Assembly (NCBI GenBank): GCA_012519425.1 | Contig: JAAYQF010000069.1 | Span: forward strand, 1-32,803 | Source of the DNA: Bacteroidales bacterium | Lineage (GTDB): Bacteria > Bacteroidota > Bacteroidia > Bacteroidales > Paludibacteraceae | Direction of reading: 5' to 3' | DNA: 32,803 nt | Part shown: one piece after another, positions 15,764-24,599 of the stretch | Numbering within the stretch: position 1 is the first letter of the stretch | Layout of the letters: the number at the start of each line of letters is the position of its first letter | The notes under the pieces: model-generated | Seen by the model: the letters and a program-made list of their open reading frames with translations, nothing else | The model's database searches: none | What the model was told of the DNA's origin: nothing | Translations under genes and position numbers: made by a program

Positions 15764-16996
15764 ATGAATAGAAAAATCAAAAGATTCACTTTTACACTTC
15801 TGCTGATCAGTCTGTTCAGTGTTATGCAGGTTTTTGGCCAAAATAGCGGAACAGGCAATGCTATTTTGGAAAGTCTGAATACATTCTGGGCGAGTACCGG
15901 ATTCGCTAATTTCGCTTTCAAGAATTTATCCATGATCGCCGTTGGGATCATCTTTATCATCCTTGCTGTCAAAAAGGGCTGGGAGCCACTATTGCTCGTG
16001 CCCATAGGCTTCGGGATGATAGTGGGTAATATCCCTTTTACAACAGGTTATGAAATTGGCATTTATGAAGAAGGTTCGGTATTGAACATCTTGTATTCGG
16101 GTGTAGTAAAGGGATGGTATCCTCCGCTTGTCTTTTTAGGCATCGGTGCCATGACCGATTTTTCGTCTTTGATATCCAATCCCAAATTGATGCTCTTGGG
16201 TGCTGCAGCACAAATAGGCATCTTCCTGACTTTCTTAGGAGCTTTTGCTATAGGTTTTACACCCCAGCAAGCAGGTGCAATTGGAATTATTGGCGGAGCT
16301 GACGGTCCGACTGCCATTTTCCTGGCTTCCAAATTAGCTCCTGAAATGATTGGAACCATTGCTGTTACCGCCTATTCGTACATGGCTTTGATCCCTTTAT
16401 TGCAACCACCGGTAATGAGGCTGCTGACCACCAAAAAAGAAAGAGTCATCCGAATGAAACCACCACGTGCGGTTTCCAAAACAGAAAAAATTGCATTTCC
16501 GATCATTGGTTTGATACTGACAGCTTTCATCTCTCCGAGTGCATTACCATTGTTAGGTATGTTATTTTTGGGTAACCTCTTGAAAGAATCAACAGTTACT
16601 GAAAGATTAGCGGAAACAGCGCGGTTTGCTCTGATCAATAGCATCACGATTATATTAGGGTTTACTGTTGGTGCATCTACACAAGCAGACCGGTTTATCA
16701 CCTGGGATTCTTTGAAGATTTTTGGATTGGGAGCACTGTCTTTTATCATTGCAACGGCTTCCGGTGTTTTATTCGCTAAAATCATGAATCTCTTCCTGAA
16801 AGAAGGCAATAAAGTAAATCCGCTGATAGGCTCTGCAGGAGTTTCTGCCGTTCCGGCTGCTGCACGTGTTTCACAGGAACAGGGACTTCAGGCCGACAGA
16901 ACCAATCACCTGCTTATGCATGCCATGGCGCCCAATGTTGCCGGTGTTATAGGATCAGCGGTTGCCGCAGGTATCCTGCTAAGCTTGCTGACTTAA
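15764..16996 (+). CDS. mmdB: Sodium-ion-translocating decarboxylase beta subunit
   Basis: This integral membrane subunit decarboxylates carboxybiotin and pumps Na+ outward. It has 410 residues from the ATG at 15764, with many helices. The ion-site motif GIIGGADGPTAIFLASK is present, with Asp180 equivalent to the essential Asp of OadB, as are ALIPLLQPPVM and the C-terminal NVAGVIGSAVAAG. An N-terminal hydrophobic stretch of about 25 residues ending VFGQ precedes the conserved part. The start was set 4 bp after the carrier stop; an upstream in-frame start at 15713 would overlap the carrier gene by 47 bp. With mce, mmdA, mmdD and mmdC it completes the operon. Confidence 0.95.
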   Translation: MNRKIKRFTFTLLLISLFSVMQVFGQNSGTGNAILESLNTFWASTGFANFAFKNLSMIAVGIIFIILAVKKGWEPLLLVPIGFGMIVGNIPFTTGYEIGIYEEGSVLNILYSGVVKGWYPPLVFLGIGAMTDFSSLISNPKLMLLGAAAQIGIFLTFLGAFAIGFTPQQAGAIGIIGGADGPTAIFLASKLAPEMIGTIAVTAYSYMALIPLLQPPVMRLLTTKKERVIRMKPPRAVSKTEKIAFPIIGLILTAFISPSALPLLGMLFLGNLLKESTVTERLAETARFALINSITIILGFTVGASTQADRFITWDSLKIFGLGALSFIIATASGVLFAKIMNLFLKEGNKVNPLIGSAGVSAVPAAARVSQEQGLQADRTNHLLMHAMAPNVAGVIGSAVAAGILLSLLT

Positions 16997-17038
16997 CAAG
17001 AACAGTTGAAGCTGAACACAATAAAACCAAACATTACT

Positions 17039-19174
17039 ATGAATCATACTGATAATTACGAAATTGCCCTGAGTTTTGCCCTGCAAACCAACAGGAATGT
17101 TTTCTTAACAGGCAAGGCAGGAACCGGTAAAACAACTTTCCTGCATCATCTCAGGGGACTGACAAATAAACAAACTGCAGTAGTAGCACCCACCGGCGTT
17201 GCAGCCATCAATGCCGGTGGTGTTACTTTGCACTCACTCTTCCAATTGCCCTTCACTCCTTTTATTCCTACTGCTGAAGGCATCAAAAACTTATTGGAAA
17301 AAGGTAAAATTCGTAGTGCAAAACGTAAAATTTTGCAAGAACTGGAATTGCTCATCATCGATGAAATCAGCATGGTGAGAGCAGATACCCTGGATGCAGT
17401 CGATGGTTTACTGCGACACCTGCGTTACAGACACAGGGAGCCCTTTGGGGGTGTGCAAGTCATCTTCATCGGCGATATGTTCCAACTATCACCTGTCATC
17501 AATGATGAAGAATGGAAATTGTTATCTCCGTATTATCAGTCCCCGTACTTTTTTCACAGCCACGCCATTTCACAAAATCAACCGGTGTATATTGAACTGG
17601 AAAAAGTATATCGTCAGGAAGACATGCAATTCGTCAATATTTTAAATGAAGTCAGGAATAATCGCCTGACAAACAAAAGTTTGGAGGCATTGCAAAGTCG
17701 CTACAATCCAACTTTCATTCCGCCGGCAGATGATACCTATATTACTTTAACCACCCACAATTACAAGGCGGACCGCATCAATGCGGAAGAACTGGATAAA
17801 CTGCCGGACAAGACGTCCCTCTTCAAGGCAACTATAGAAGGAGAATTTTACGAAAATAACTACCCCACTGATGAAAACTTAGTCTTGAAAAAAGGCGCCA
17901 AAGTGATGTTGATTAAAAACGATACCGAAACACCAAGACGTTTCTATAACGGTAAAATCGGCACCATCACTGCCATAGAAGAAGATACCATCACCCTTGA
18001 ATGTCCGGAAGACGACAACACCATAGAAGTTAAACGCATGGAATGGGAAAATATCCGTTATCAGGTAGATGATAAAACCAAGCAGATTGAGGAAAATGTG
18101 ATAGGAAAATTCATCCAGTTTCCCTTGCGGTTAGCCTGGGCAATAACCATCCATAAAAGTCAGGGCCTGACTTTCGACAAAGCGGTGATCGATGCCGGAC
18201 AAGCTTTCACTGCCGGACAGGTGTATGTTGCTTTAAGCCGTTGCAGAACTTTGGAAGGCATGGTGTTGTTGAGCAAGATCAATCCTTTCAGCATTGAAAA
18301 CGACCCCCTGATCCTGGAGCACGAGAAGCAAAAACTATTGCCGGACAAATTAGAGCAAGAGTTGGAACGCTCACAACATACTTTCAGAATATTTATTTTG
18401 AAGCTCCTCTTCGATTTTAATGAGAAGTTCAGACAATTCAACCGTTTGAAAAAATCCATGGATGAGATGGCTACTTCCTTCAATGAGGAGACCCTGCCCT
18501 ATTTAAAGAATATCGGCAAACAACTTGAAGAACTGGATGAAGTATCGACTAAATTCAGCAGGCAATTGGACAGATTATTCCAACACTTTCCCATTAATGA
18601 AGCATACCTCACAGAACGCATTGAAGCCGCTTGTTCCTTCTTCCTTGAGAAGATAGACATACTCATTAAAACCATTGCAGATTCGCCTGCCACGACTGAT
18701 AGCAGAGAAAACGCCAAGGTCTATAATGAAGGGATGAAAAGCCTGCACGAAAATCTGTCTTTGCAGCAATACATCATGAGAAAAATACGGCATCCCTTTG
18801 TTGCAGAGCAATATTTCAATCTCAAGAATAAATTTGTGGTGCCCGATGTAAAGATCAATGCTTATTCTAAAACGAAAGCATCTAAAACAAAAGCGATAAC
18901 CGTCAAATATCCAAACTTGTACTTCAGATTGTTGGAATTGCGCAACCAAATATCCGACAACGACAATATTCCCGTGTATCTCATAGCTGCCAACAAAACC
19001 TTGGTAGAAATGGCTGATTCGCTGCCCCTTACTGAAAAAGAATTGTTACAGATCCACGGCTTCGGAAAAATCAAAGTCAAAAAGTTTGGTCCGTACTTTT
19101 TGGATATCATCAAAGAGTTCTGCGAAGACCATCAATTGAGAACGAACGCAGAGGGGCGATTGATATTGGATTAA
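17039..19174 (+). CDS. PIF1-like helicase with HRDC-type C-terminus
   Basis: This superfamily 1 DNA helicase of the PIF1/RecD-like group has 711 residues. It has Walker A GKAGTGKTTFLH, then APTGVAAINAGGVTLHSLFQLPF, Walker B LLIIDEISMV, GDMFQLSPV and the late motif WAITIHKSQGLTFDKAVID with YVALSRCRTLEGMVLLS. A long charged middle follows (about 435-620). The C-terminal block of about 75 residues (YFRLLELRNQISDNDNIPVYLIAANKTL...LLQIHGFGKIKVKKFG) is an HRDC-like nucleic acid-binding domain. It probably unwinds DNA or G4 structures in replication or repair. The ATG at 17039 fits better than a TTG 11 codons upstream. It follows mmdB by 42 bp and may be read through from it. Confidence 0.88.
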   Translation: MNHTDNYEIALSFALQTNRNVFLTGKAGTGKTTFLHHLRGLTNKQTAVVAPTGVAAINAGGVTLHSLFQLPFTPFIPTAEGIKNLLEKGKIRSAKRKILQELELLIIDEISMVRADTLDAVDGLLRHLRYRHREPFGGVQVIFIGDMFQLSPVINDEEWKLLSPYYQSPYFFHSHAISQNQPVYIELEKVYRQEDMQFVNILNEVRNNRLTNKSLEALQSRYNPTFIPPADDTYITLTTHNYKADRINAEELDKLPDKTSLFKATIEGEFYENNYPTDENLVLKKGAKVMLIKNDTETPRRFYNGKIGTITAIEEDTITLECPEDDNTIEVKRMEWENIRYQVDDKTKQIEENVIGKFIQFPLRLAWAITIHKSQGLTFDKAVIDAGQAFTAGQVYVALSRCRTLEGMVLLSKINPFSIENDPLILEHEKQKLLPDKLEQELERSQHTFRIFILKLLFDFNEKFRQFNRLKKSMDEMATSFNEETLPYLKNIGKQLEELDEVSTKFSRQLDRLFQHFPINEAYLTERIEAACSFFLEKIDILIKTIADSPATTDSRENAKVYNEGMKSLHENLSLQQYIMRKIRHPFVAEQYFNLKNKFVVPDVKINAYSKTKASKTKAITVKYPNLYFRLLELRNQISDNDNIPVYLIAANKTLVEMADSLPLTEKELLQIHGFGKIKVKKFGPYFLDIIKEFCEDHQLRTNAEGRLILD

Positions 19175-19202
19175 AGGGCATGCAAGGCGGTAGAAAAAAA
19201 TA

Positions 19203-19226
19203 CTAAGGGTGTGCTAACACCGTTAG
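19203..19226 (+). other. Stem-loop before the first DUF4249 gene
   Basis: CTAAGGGTGT pairs with ACACCGTTAG (9 of 10) over a GCTA loop, 13 bp before the ATG at 19239. No U-run follows. It might hinder initiation or weakly terminate the helicase transcript. No TAnnTTTG box was found in this 64-bp gap. Confidence 0.4.
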
Positions 19227-19238
19227 AACAAAAACACC

Positions 19239-20225
19239 ATGAACATGAAGAGCAAAACACTTCCATTATTTATTTTGTCAGTTTGCCTTTTTGCATGTAC
19301 AAATGACATCCGAAACACAGCAGTAGATTTGTCTGAAGGCTTTTGCCCGGAGGTGGCAGTAAGTGCATTTTTAAATCCCGATTCCTTAATAAGCATAAGC
19401 TGCACATCAACTCAGGTCGCCTTTTCCAAAGAACCCATCTCCGCACCTACCATAGAAAAAGCTGTTTTTGAAGATCTTTCAAATGGTCTGTCTTACCCGT
19501 TAATAAAAATGAATACTGATCATGTGGTTACATTAAATATCCCTGACATAAAACCGCTAAAATCGAATATATACCAACTAAAAATAAAGACTACTGACCC
19601 TGTCCGGATTATTTCAGTTATCGATACAATGCCTGCGCACGAAGTAAATATCACCGACATCAGCATTTCGCCGATACGCAAAACCACGTCTTATTTAGGT
19701 TCCGTGAGTTTTATTCCGAATGCGGAAAATCTTACAAATTATTATGAATTAATTGCCTGGCAGCAAAACACGGACGGCGGGTCATTGGCTTCAAATAATC
19801 CTTTCAATCAATTAAGTCTAAAGACAAATGACAAGTTAATCACACGAGAAGGATATTATCCCAATATTTTTTTGCTTGAAGCAGCTTACCCACAATCTCT
19901 ACTTTTCAAACTTGACAAACAGCAGCATCAAAACATATCAATAAATTTCGAATATAATGCGGGTGAAGAATATCATGCCGGATCAACTTCCACCTGGGAT
20001 CATAACATTAAAGTTCAATTGCGTACAGTATCCCATGCTTATTTTCAATACAAAACATCCCTCTATAAACAAAAATATGCTGCGGAAGGGGATTTGTTGT
20101 ATGGGATGGCATCTCCCGTACGGGTTTATAGCAATGTAAAAGGTGGATACGGTATCTTGGGAACTTATTGTAAAACAGATACAACTATTCACGTTGAGGG
20201 TAGGACGAATATTGAAAAGGAATGA
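19239..20225 (+). CDS. DUF4249-type lipoprotein, module 1
   Basis: This probable outer-membrane lipoprotein has 328 residues. A signal peptide ends in a lipobox with Cys20 (VCLFAC). The mature part is rich in beta strands and follows the pattern of the DUF4249 family: FCPEVAVSAFLNPDSLISISCTSTQVAF, then VEKAVFEDL-like segments and YYELIAWQ. These proteins are found beside TonB-dependent receptors in Bacteroidota, but no function is established. It precedes the receptor gene by 6 bp, so the two are coexpressed. Family assignment is from overall pattern and context, with a paralogue at 23643. Confidence 0.72.
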   Translation: MNMKSKTLPLFILSVCLFACTNDIRNTAVDLSEGFCPEVAVSAFLNPDSLISISCTSTQVAFSKEPISAPTIEKAVFEDLSNGLSYPLIKMNTDHVVTLNIPDIKPLKSNIYQLKIKTTDPVRIISVIDTMPAHEVNITDISISPIRKTTSYLGSVSFIPNAENLTNYYELIAWQQNTDGGSLASNNPFNQLSLKTNDKLITREGYYPNIFLLEAAYPQSLLFKLDKQQHQNISINFEYNAGEEYHAGSTSTWDHNIKVQLRTVSHAYFQYKTSLYKQKYAAEGDLLYGMASPVRVYSNVKGGYGILGTYCKTDTTIHVEGRTNIEKE

Positions 20226-20231
20226 ACTTGC

Positions 20232-22535
20232 ATGCAATATAGGATTTTACAAATAGTGAGTTTTTTTCTTTTTCTCGGGATGCCAATGTATGCCCAAAAC
20301 CAAAGACTAATATTCGGAACAGTGTATGATGAAACAACTTCCGAAACAATTATCGGAGCAAGTATTCTTGATAAAAAATCGGGAAAGGGAACGACTACGG
20401 ATAACCATGGGCGTTATTCACTTTGGATACCTTCTGATTGTGACTCTGCGCTACTCGAAGTTTCTTATTTGGGGTATGTTAGTCAACGCATGATACCATC
20501 TTGCGACGTTTCAGAGATAAACTGGAAATTACATGAATCTTCTTTCTACTTAAAAGAAGTGGAAGTTAATATTAAACGCGCTAAAACTCTTGATCCGACA
20601 CCATCTACATTTAAAATCAGCAAAACAGAATTAGATGTATTACCCGGCCTTGCCGGTGAAAAAGATTTAGTCAGATATTTTCAGTTGACACCCGGAGTAC
20701 AGCAAGCCGGAGATGGCAATACAGGATTATTCATCCGTGGAGGAAGCAACGATCAAAACCTATTTTTGTTGGATGATATGCCACTCTATCACATTCATCA
20801 TTTAGGAAATATCGTATCTACATTCAATACAGACATTATCAAAAGTGCTGAATTATTTCTGGGAGCTTTTCCTGCTGAATATGGTGGTCGTTTATCATCC
20901 ATCGTGGATGTTCGGACAAAAGACGGCGATATGCATCGTCATCATCAAAGTATAACCCTTGGTCTGCTGACCTCTAAAATACACCTTGACGGACCTATCA
21001 TCAAAGAAAAAGCATCTTATGTGGCTTCATTCAGGATCAATACCATGCCAATTTTTAAGTGGTTTTTTGATACTAACATGGGGTTCTTGATGTACGATGC
21101 TAATCTAAAACTCAATTATATCCTTTCCACTAAAAGTAGATTGTATTTTAGTTTTTATACCGGTGAAGATGCGATGAATTATGATGTTGACGGAACAGAG
21201 GAAAGTTTCACATCAAAGATTGCTACCACATGGGGTAACAGAGCCATTTCTCTTCGATTGAATCAAACTCTTTCCCCTCAACTGCAATTAAATCTTATTG
21301 GAGGGCATTCAACATACCATTACGGAGAGAAAAGTATGCTGAATTTTTACAACCCCGACAAGGTTCTTGAGGGACACTATAAGAGCAATTTCATGTCAAG
21401 CATCTCTGACAATTTCTTTATTGCCAAAGGGAAGTATTCACTCAGCAATATTATGCGGATACAGGCTGGTTATAATTTCTATTACCACGTTTATAATCCG
21501 GGTAAAAGTGTAGTAAAACAATCAGGTTTAGACTTAAATGAAGTCAATTTTTCCATGGGTTATCCCCGAACAAATGCTCATGAACATAGTATTTTTACCG
21601 ATATTACCATTGATAACTTACATGGTTTTGGTTTAAATATGGGTATCAGAGAAAATGTCATCTTCACAGAAGGCATTACTTTTCATGATTTACAACCCAG
21701 ATTATTGCTGACACGTAAAATAACAGATGAGTTAGCTTTGAGAGCTTCTGTTTCTCGTATGTGGCAACCGTTTCATCTTATATCCAATAATGGGGCAGGT
21801 ATTCCTGCCGATTATCGAATTCCGGCAATGCCGGACGCTCCTCCTGCTATTAGTAATCAGACTTCAATTGCTGTCAATTACAAGCCTGAACAAAGCAACT
21901 ATGAGTTTTCCGCTGAGGCTTATTATAAAAAAATGGAGAACCTGGTTGACTTAAAAGAAGGTGTAACTTATACAACCGATTTTGCCCCGTGGGAAAAAAT
22001 TTTAGCTGTTGATGGTGACGGTAAATCCAAAGGCATTGATATGCTGGTGCGAAAAGTTAGCGGACTATCAACCGGGTGGATTGGAGTATCATTGGCTCAG
22101 GCAAAAAGACAATTTGTTGATTTGAACGGTGGAGAAGAATTCCCGTATAAATATGACAGGTTGTTGGATGTCGGATGTTTGTTCCAACAACAACTAACCT
22201 CAAGGTTTATTGTTTCGGCGACCTGGGTCTTTGGCACCGGACTCCCGTATAATATTCCCCGTTCACAATTTGTCGATCTTGAAGGAAACAACGTACTTCT
22301 ATATGGTAAAATGAATGAGTTCCGTCAGAAAACATATCACAGATTGGATATCGGAGTCAGTTACAAAACTAAAAAACTAAAATATGAAAGTGTTTGGGAC
22401 TTCAGCATAATTAACCTTTATAATAGGAGAAATCCATATATGTATCGTGTGAGCAGTTCAATGCATGGAGTAAAACTATACGAGTTTAGTCTGTTTCCCT
22501 TTTTACCTTCACTGAGCTACAGCATAAGGTTTTGA
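20232..22535 (+). CDS. TonB-dependent receptor, module 1
   Basis: This outer-membrane active transporter has 767 residues. The signal peptide ends near MYAQ (22). A CarboxypepD_reg-like domain follows (about 26-110: IFGTVYDETTSETIIGASILD...GTTTDNHGRYSLWIP), then the plug (about 130-235 with LTPGVQQAGDGNTGLFIRGGSNDQNLFLLDDMPL and GAFPAEYGGRLSSIVDVRTKDG), then a barrel ending in Phe (SLSYSIRF), a normal outer-membrane insertion signal. No SusD partner, sigma factor or FecR-type gene is adjacent; the partner is the DUF4249 lipoprotein. The substrate is unknown. It is a clear paralogue of the receptor at 24600. Confidence 0.9.
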   Translation: MQYRILQIVSFFLFLGMPMYAQNQRLIFGTVYDETTSETIIGASILDKKSGKGTTTDNHGRYSLWIPSDCDSALLEVSYLGYVSQRMIPSCDVSEINWKLHESSFYLKEVEVNIKRAKTLDPTPSTFKISKTELDVLPGLAGEKDLVRYFQLTPGVQQAGDGNTGLFIRGGSNDQNLFLLDDMPLYHIHHLGNIVSTFNTDIIKSAELFLGAFPAEYGGRLSSIVDVRTKDGDMHRHHQSITLGLLTSKIHLDGPIIKEKASYVASFRINTMPIFKWFFDTNMGFLMYDANLKLNYILSTKSRLYFSFYTGEDAMNYDVDGTEESFTSKIATTWGNRAISLRLNQTLSPQLQLNLIGGHSTYHYGEKSMLNFYNPDKVLEGHYKSNFMSSISDNFFIAKGKYSLSNIMRIQAGYNFYYHVYNPGKSVVKQSGLDLNEVNFSMGYPRTNAHEHSIFTDITIDNLHGFGLNMGIRENVIFTEGITFHDLQPRLLLTRKITDELALRASVSRMWQPFHLISNNGAGIPADYRIPAMPDAPPAISNQTSIAVNYKPEQSNYEFSAEAYYKKMENLVDLKEGVTYTTDFAPWEKILAVDGDGKSKGIDMLVRKVSGLSTGWIGVSLAQAKRQFVDLNGGEEFPYKYDRLLDVGCLFQQQLTSRFIVSATWVFGTGLPYNIPRSQFVDLEGNNVLLYGKMNEFRQKTYHRLDIGVSYKTKKLKYESVWDFSIINLYNRRNPYMYRVSSSMHGVKLYEFSLFPFLPSLSYSIRF

Positions 22536-22780
22536 ATAGGCAGGGTCGTATTGCCATATCAACGTAGTTTCCTCCAATTTATCTTAAATCTCAGATATAG
22601 TTACGCGTGGTAATTTTCGGTTTCGAAATTTATCGGAATGGCAAAATCAGTTGCAAGGCGAAAGTGATTTCTGAAAAACAGAAAAAGTTTGTTGATGTTG
22701 TAAAATAACGCAAAAGGTAAAAAAAAGAGCCCGCACCTCAATATTGTACGATTTGCATACCTCTTGAAAAACTTTTTGAA

Positions 22781-22788
22781 TACATTTG
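22781..22788 (+). promoter_or_regulatory. -7 box of module 2
   Basis: TACATTTG followed by CG fits TAnnTTTG. TTTG at 22752-22755 is 25 bp upstream. It would start a leader of about 185 bases before the barrel gene at 22981. The remainder of 22536-22780 shows no gene or repeat. Confidence 0.55.
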
Positions 22789-22827
22789 CGCTCCGATTGA
22801 AATCAACTGATCTTACAATATAATGTT

Positions 22828-22884
22828 ATGACTAAGAATTTGTCTTATCTGATTGAAAAAGCCGTCTTACAAAAGACCTTGTAA
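22828..22884 (+). CDS. Candidate 18-residue leader peptide
   Basis: An ATG in the leader of module 2 opens an 18-codon frame (MTKNLSYLIEKAVLQKTL) that stops inside the right arm of the hairpin at 22861-22890. A ribosome on its last codons would block that hairpin, the geometry of leader-peptide control. It could be chance; there is no conservation evidence here. Confidence 0.25.
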   Translation: MTKNLSYLIEKAVLQKTL

Positions 22885-22890
22885 GGCGGC
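22861..22890. other. Strong hairpin in the module 2 leader
   Basis: GCCGTCTTACAA pairs with TTGTAAGGCGGC (12 bp with one G-U) over a 6-base loop. On the minus strand it is followed by TTTTTC, as in an intrinsic terminator, but no minus-strand gene ends here. On the plus strand no U-run follows. A second short hairpin (AACAAC/GTTGTT) lies at 22891-22910. Confidence 0.6.
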
Positions 22891-22980
22891 AACAACCAAA
22901 AAATGTTGTTAATCCTATCACAAGAAGAAGAACAACAAAATTATAAAAAGTGATTCCCGGTCTCCCCCAAAATATCAAAT

Positions 22981-23640
22981 ATGCAATCCAAAAAACTTTT
23001 ATTCTGTTTAATGCTTATTTTTCTGTATCCTCTCTCCACCTATGGTCAAAATTCATTTTTAACCGACAAGATAACATGTAAATTGGGCATTACCCCCATG
23101 AATGCAATTTCTTTTTTTGAATTTAATGGGAGCCAATATGCCAGGAGAGAAAAAAAACCACATTTTCAACTACAATTTGCTTATAAACTCAATAAAATAA
23201 TTGATTTGGGGGTTTATCTCGGCTATTCAAAACTGTATCATGAAATAGATTTACCTTACGATGCTGAAAAAGGATACTACGCTTTAACGTCCGACGATGG
23301 TATCCGGCATATATTTAACCATTACCCATACTATCAGTGTGACAGTCATGCTTTTGCTTATGGTTTGAAATCCGACATTCACCTGCTCCCGATTTTTTCA
23401 AATAAGCGTATTGATCGGTTGGATGTATATCTGATACCATCGATCGGGCTTGTTTCCGAAAATTACCGCGACGTCAATAACAAGGTCATTAAAAAACCCG
23501 AATTTTTGGCTTATGGTGTGGGCGTAGGTACAAGTTATTATTTTATACGGCATCTCGGTGTGTTTGGTGAATATCATTTTGGACATTTTTATAACCTGAG
23601 TAAGTTGAGATGGCAGGCTGGTATTGTTTATAAATTCTGA
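22981..23640 (+). CDS. Small outer-membrane beta-barrel protein, module 2
   Basis: This 219-residue protein has a signal peptide (MQSKKLLFCLMLIFLYPLSTYGQ) and alternating strand patterns with aromatic girdles: HFQLQFAYKLNKIIDLGVYLGYSKLY, HAFAYGLKSDIHLLPI, LDVYLIPSIGLV, FLAYGVGVGTSYYFIRHLGVFGEYHFGHFYNL. It closes with WQAGIVYKF, a terminal Phe signal. It probably forms an 8-10-stranded barrel. It has no close match to the barrel protein at 6568. Its stop is 2 bp before the DUF4249 gene, so it belongs to the same operon, while module 1 has no such gene. Function unknown. Confidence 0.78.
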   Translation: MQSKKLLFCLMLIFLYPLSTYGQNSFLTDKITCKLGITPMNAISFFEFNGSQYARREKKPHFQLQFAYKLNKIIDLGVYLGYSKLYHEIDLPYDAEKGYYALTSDDGIRHIFNHYPYYQCDSHAFAYGLKSDIHLLPIFSNKRIDRLDVYLIPSIGLVSENYRDVNNKVIKKPEFLAYGVGVGTSYYFIRHLGVFGEYHFGHFYNLSKLRWQAGIVYKF

Positions 23641-23642
23641 TC

Positions 23643-24557
23643 ATGTTAAAATTTAATCATTATACCCGGCTTTTTATACCGGTTTTTAGTATCCTGACAC
23701 TTATATCCTGTCATACCTTAGTCGAAGACGAATTTCCGGATTTTGAAGCAGTGCTGGTAATGAACGGGATCTTACAAGCTGACAGCACCTTCCGGGTTCA
23801 GATAAGTCTGGCCGCCAATCTATCCGACACCATGCCCGACTTTGTCGACAACGCGTTGGTAATCATAGAAGATCAAAAGCAAGCTGTTGACACCTTAACA
23901 TATACAGATGAGGGTTGGTATGTAAGTCCGCGTACCGTAAAAGCGGGATATAGCTATACTTGCAGGGTTAACATCCCCGGCTTTAATACCATGATGGCTC
24001 ACACTACTGTTCCTCTTCCTACCGAAATCGATTCGGTTATTTTCACTGATTTAGCTAGTCGGGGTCAGGAAGGTGAAAAAATATCTTCAGTAGCTTTCCG
24101 CCTTCATAACAACGTGGAAACCGAAATGTTTTGGGAAGTGAAGTTCAAAAAACGATGGTTTAGATCGTTGTATGATTGGGATGTAGAAGACTGGACAGAA
24201 AGATCACAAGTAGATGAGGCTTATATTTTTATGAAAGCAGAACAGGACTCGGTACTGCTTAGTGAACCCAATCCCTTGACAGTGTTTTCTAATCGTAAAA
24301 TGAAAAGTGACCGACATTGGATAAAGTTTTATTTCAGTGAAAATTATTTCTCATTTGGCGGAACCGACACCTTATTTCTCGAATTGCTTAATATCGATGA
24401 GTCTTATTATCATTATCATAAACAGTATTATATCTACGATTCAGCCGGTTGGGGTGGTCTCGGCAGCTCTCCGCAACGATACCCGCTTTATTCCAATATT
24501 ACAAATGGATTGGGGATATTCACGGGAATGTCGGTAAGCAGGAAAGAATTGAAATAG
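23643..24557 (+). CDS. DUF4249-type lipoprotein, module 2
   Basis: This 304-residue probable lipoprotein has a lipobox LISC (Cys24) followed by an acidic stretch (VEDEFPDFE) that resembles surface-export signals of Bacteroidota lipoproteins. The body has the DUF4249 pattern: VLVMNGILQADSTFRVQISLAANLSD, DNALVIIEDQ, GWYVSPRTVKAGYSYTCRVNIPGF and a C-terminal aromatic segment with ESYYHYHKQYYIYD. The last part (LYSNITNGLGIFTGMSVSRKEL) matches the usual family ending. It sits between the barrel gene and the receptor gene and should act with them at the outer membrane. Confidence 0.8.
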   Translation: MLKFNHYTRLFIPVFSILTLISCHTLVEDEFPDFEAVLVMNGILQADSTFRVQISLAANLSDTMPDFVDNALVIIEDQKQAVDTLTYTDEGWYVSPRTVKAGYSYTCRVNIPGFNTMMAHTTVPLPTEIDSVIFTDLASRGQEGEKISSVAFRLHNNVETEMFWEVKFKKRWFRSLYDWDVEDWTERSQVDEAYIFMKAEQDSVLLSEPNPLTVFSNRKMKSDRHWIKFYFSENYFSFGGTDTLFLELLNIDESYYHYHKQYYIYDSAGWGGLGSSPQRYPLYSNITNGLGIFTGMSVSRKELK

Positions 24558-24559
24558 GA

Positions 24560-24594
24560 GATAGTGGTTGGTGGATAGTGATTAGTGGATAGCG
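24560..24594. repeat. Five degenerate heptamers between lipoprotein and receptor genes
   Basis: Consecutive 7-mers GATAGTG, GTTGGTG, GATAGTG, ATTAGTG and GATAGCG start 2 bp after a stop codon. Their complements (CACTATC, CACCAAC) match words of the long tract at 30291-30521. The tract also supplies a GTG at 24585 in frame with the receptor, which is probably not used. Confidence 0.65.
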
Positions 24595-24599
24595 GAAAA

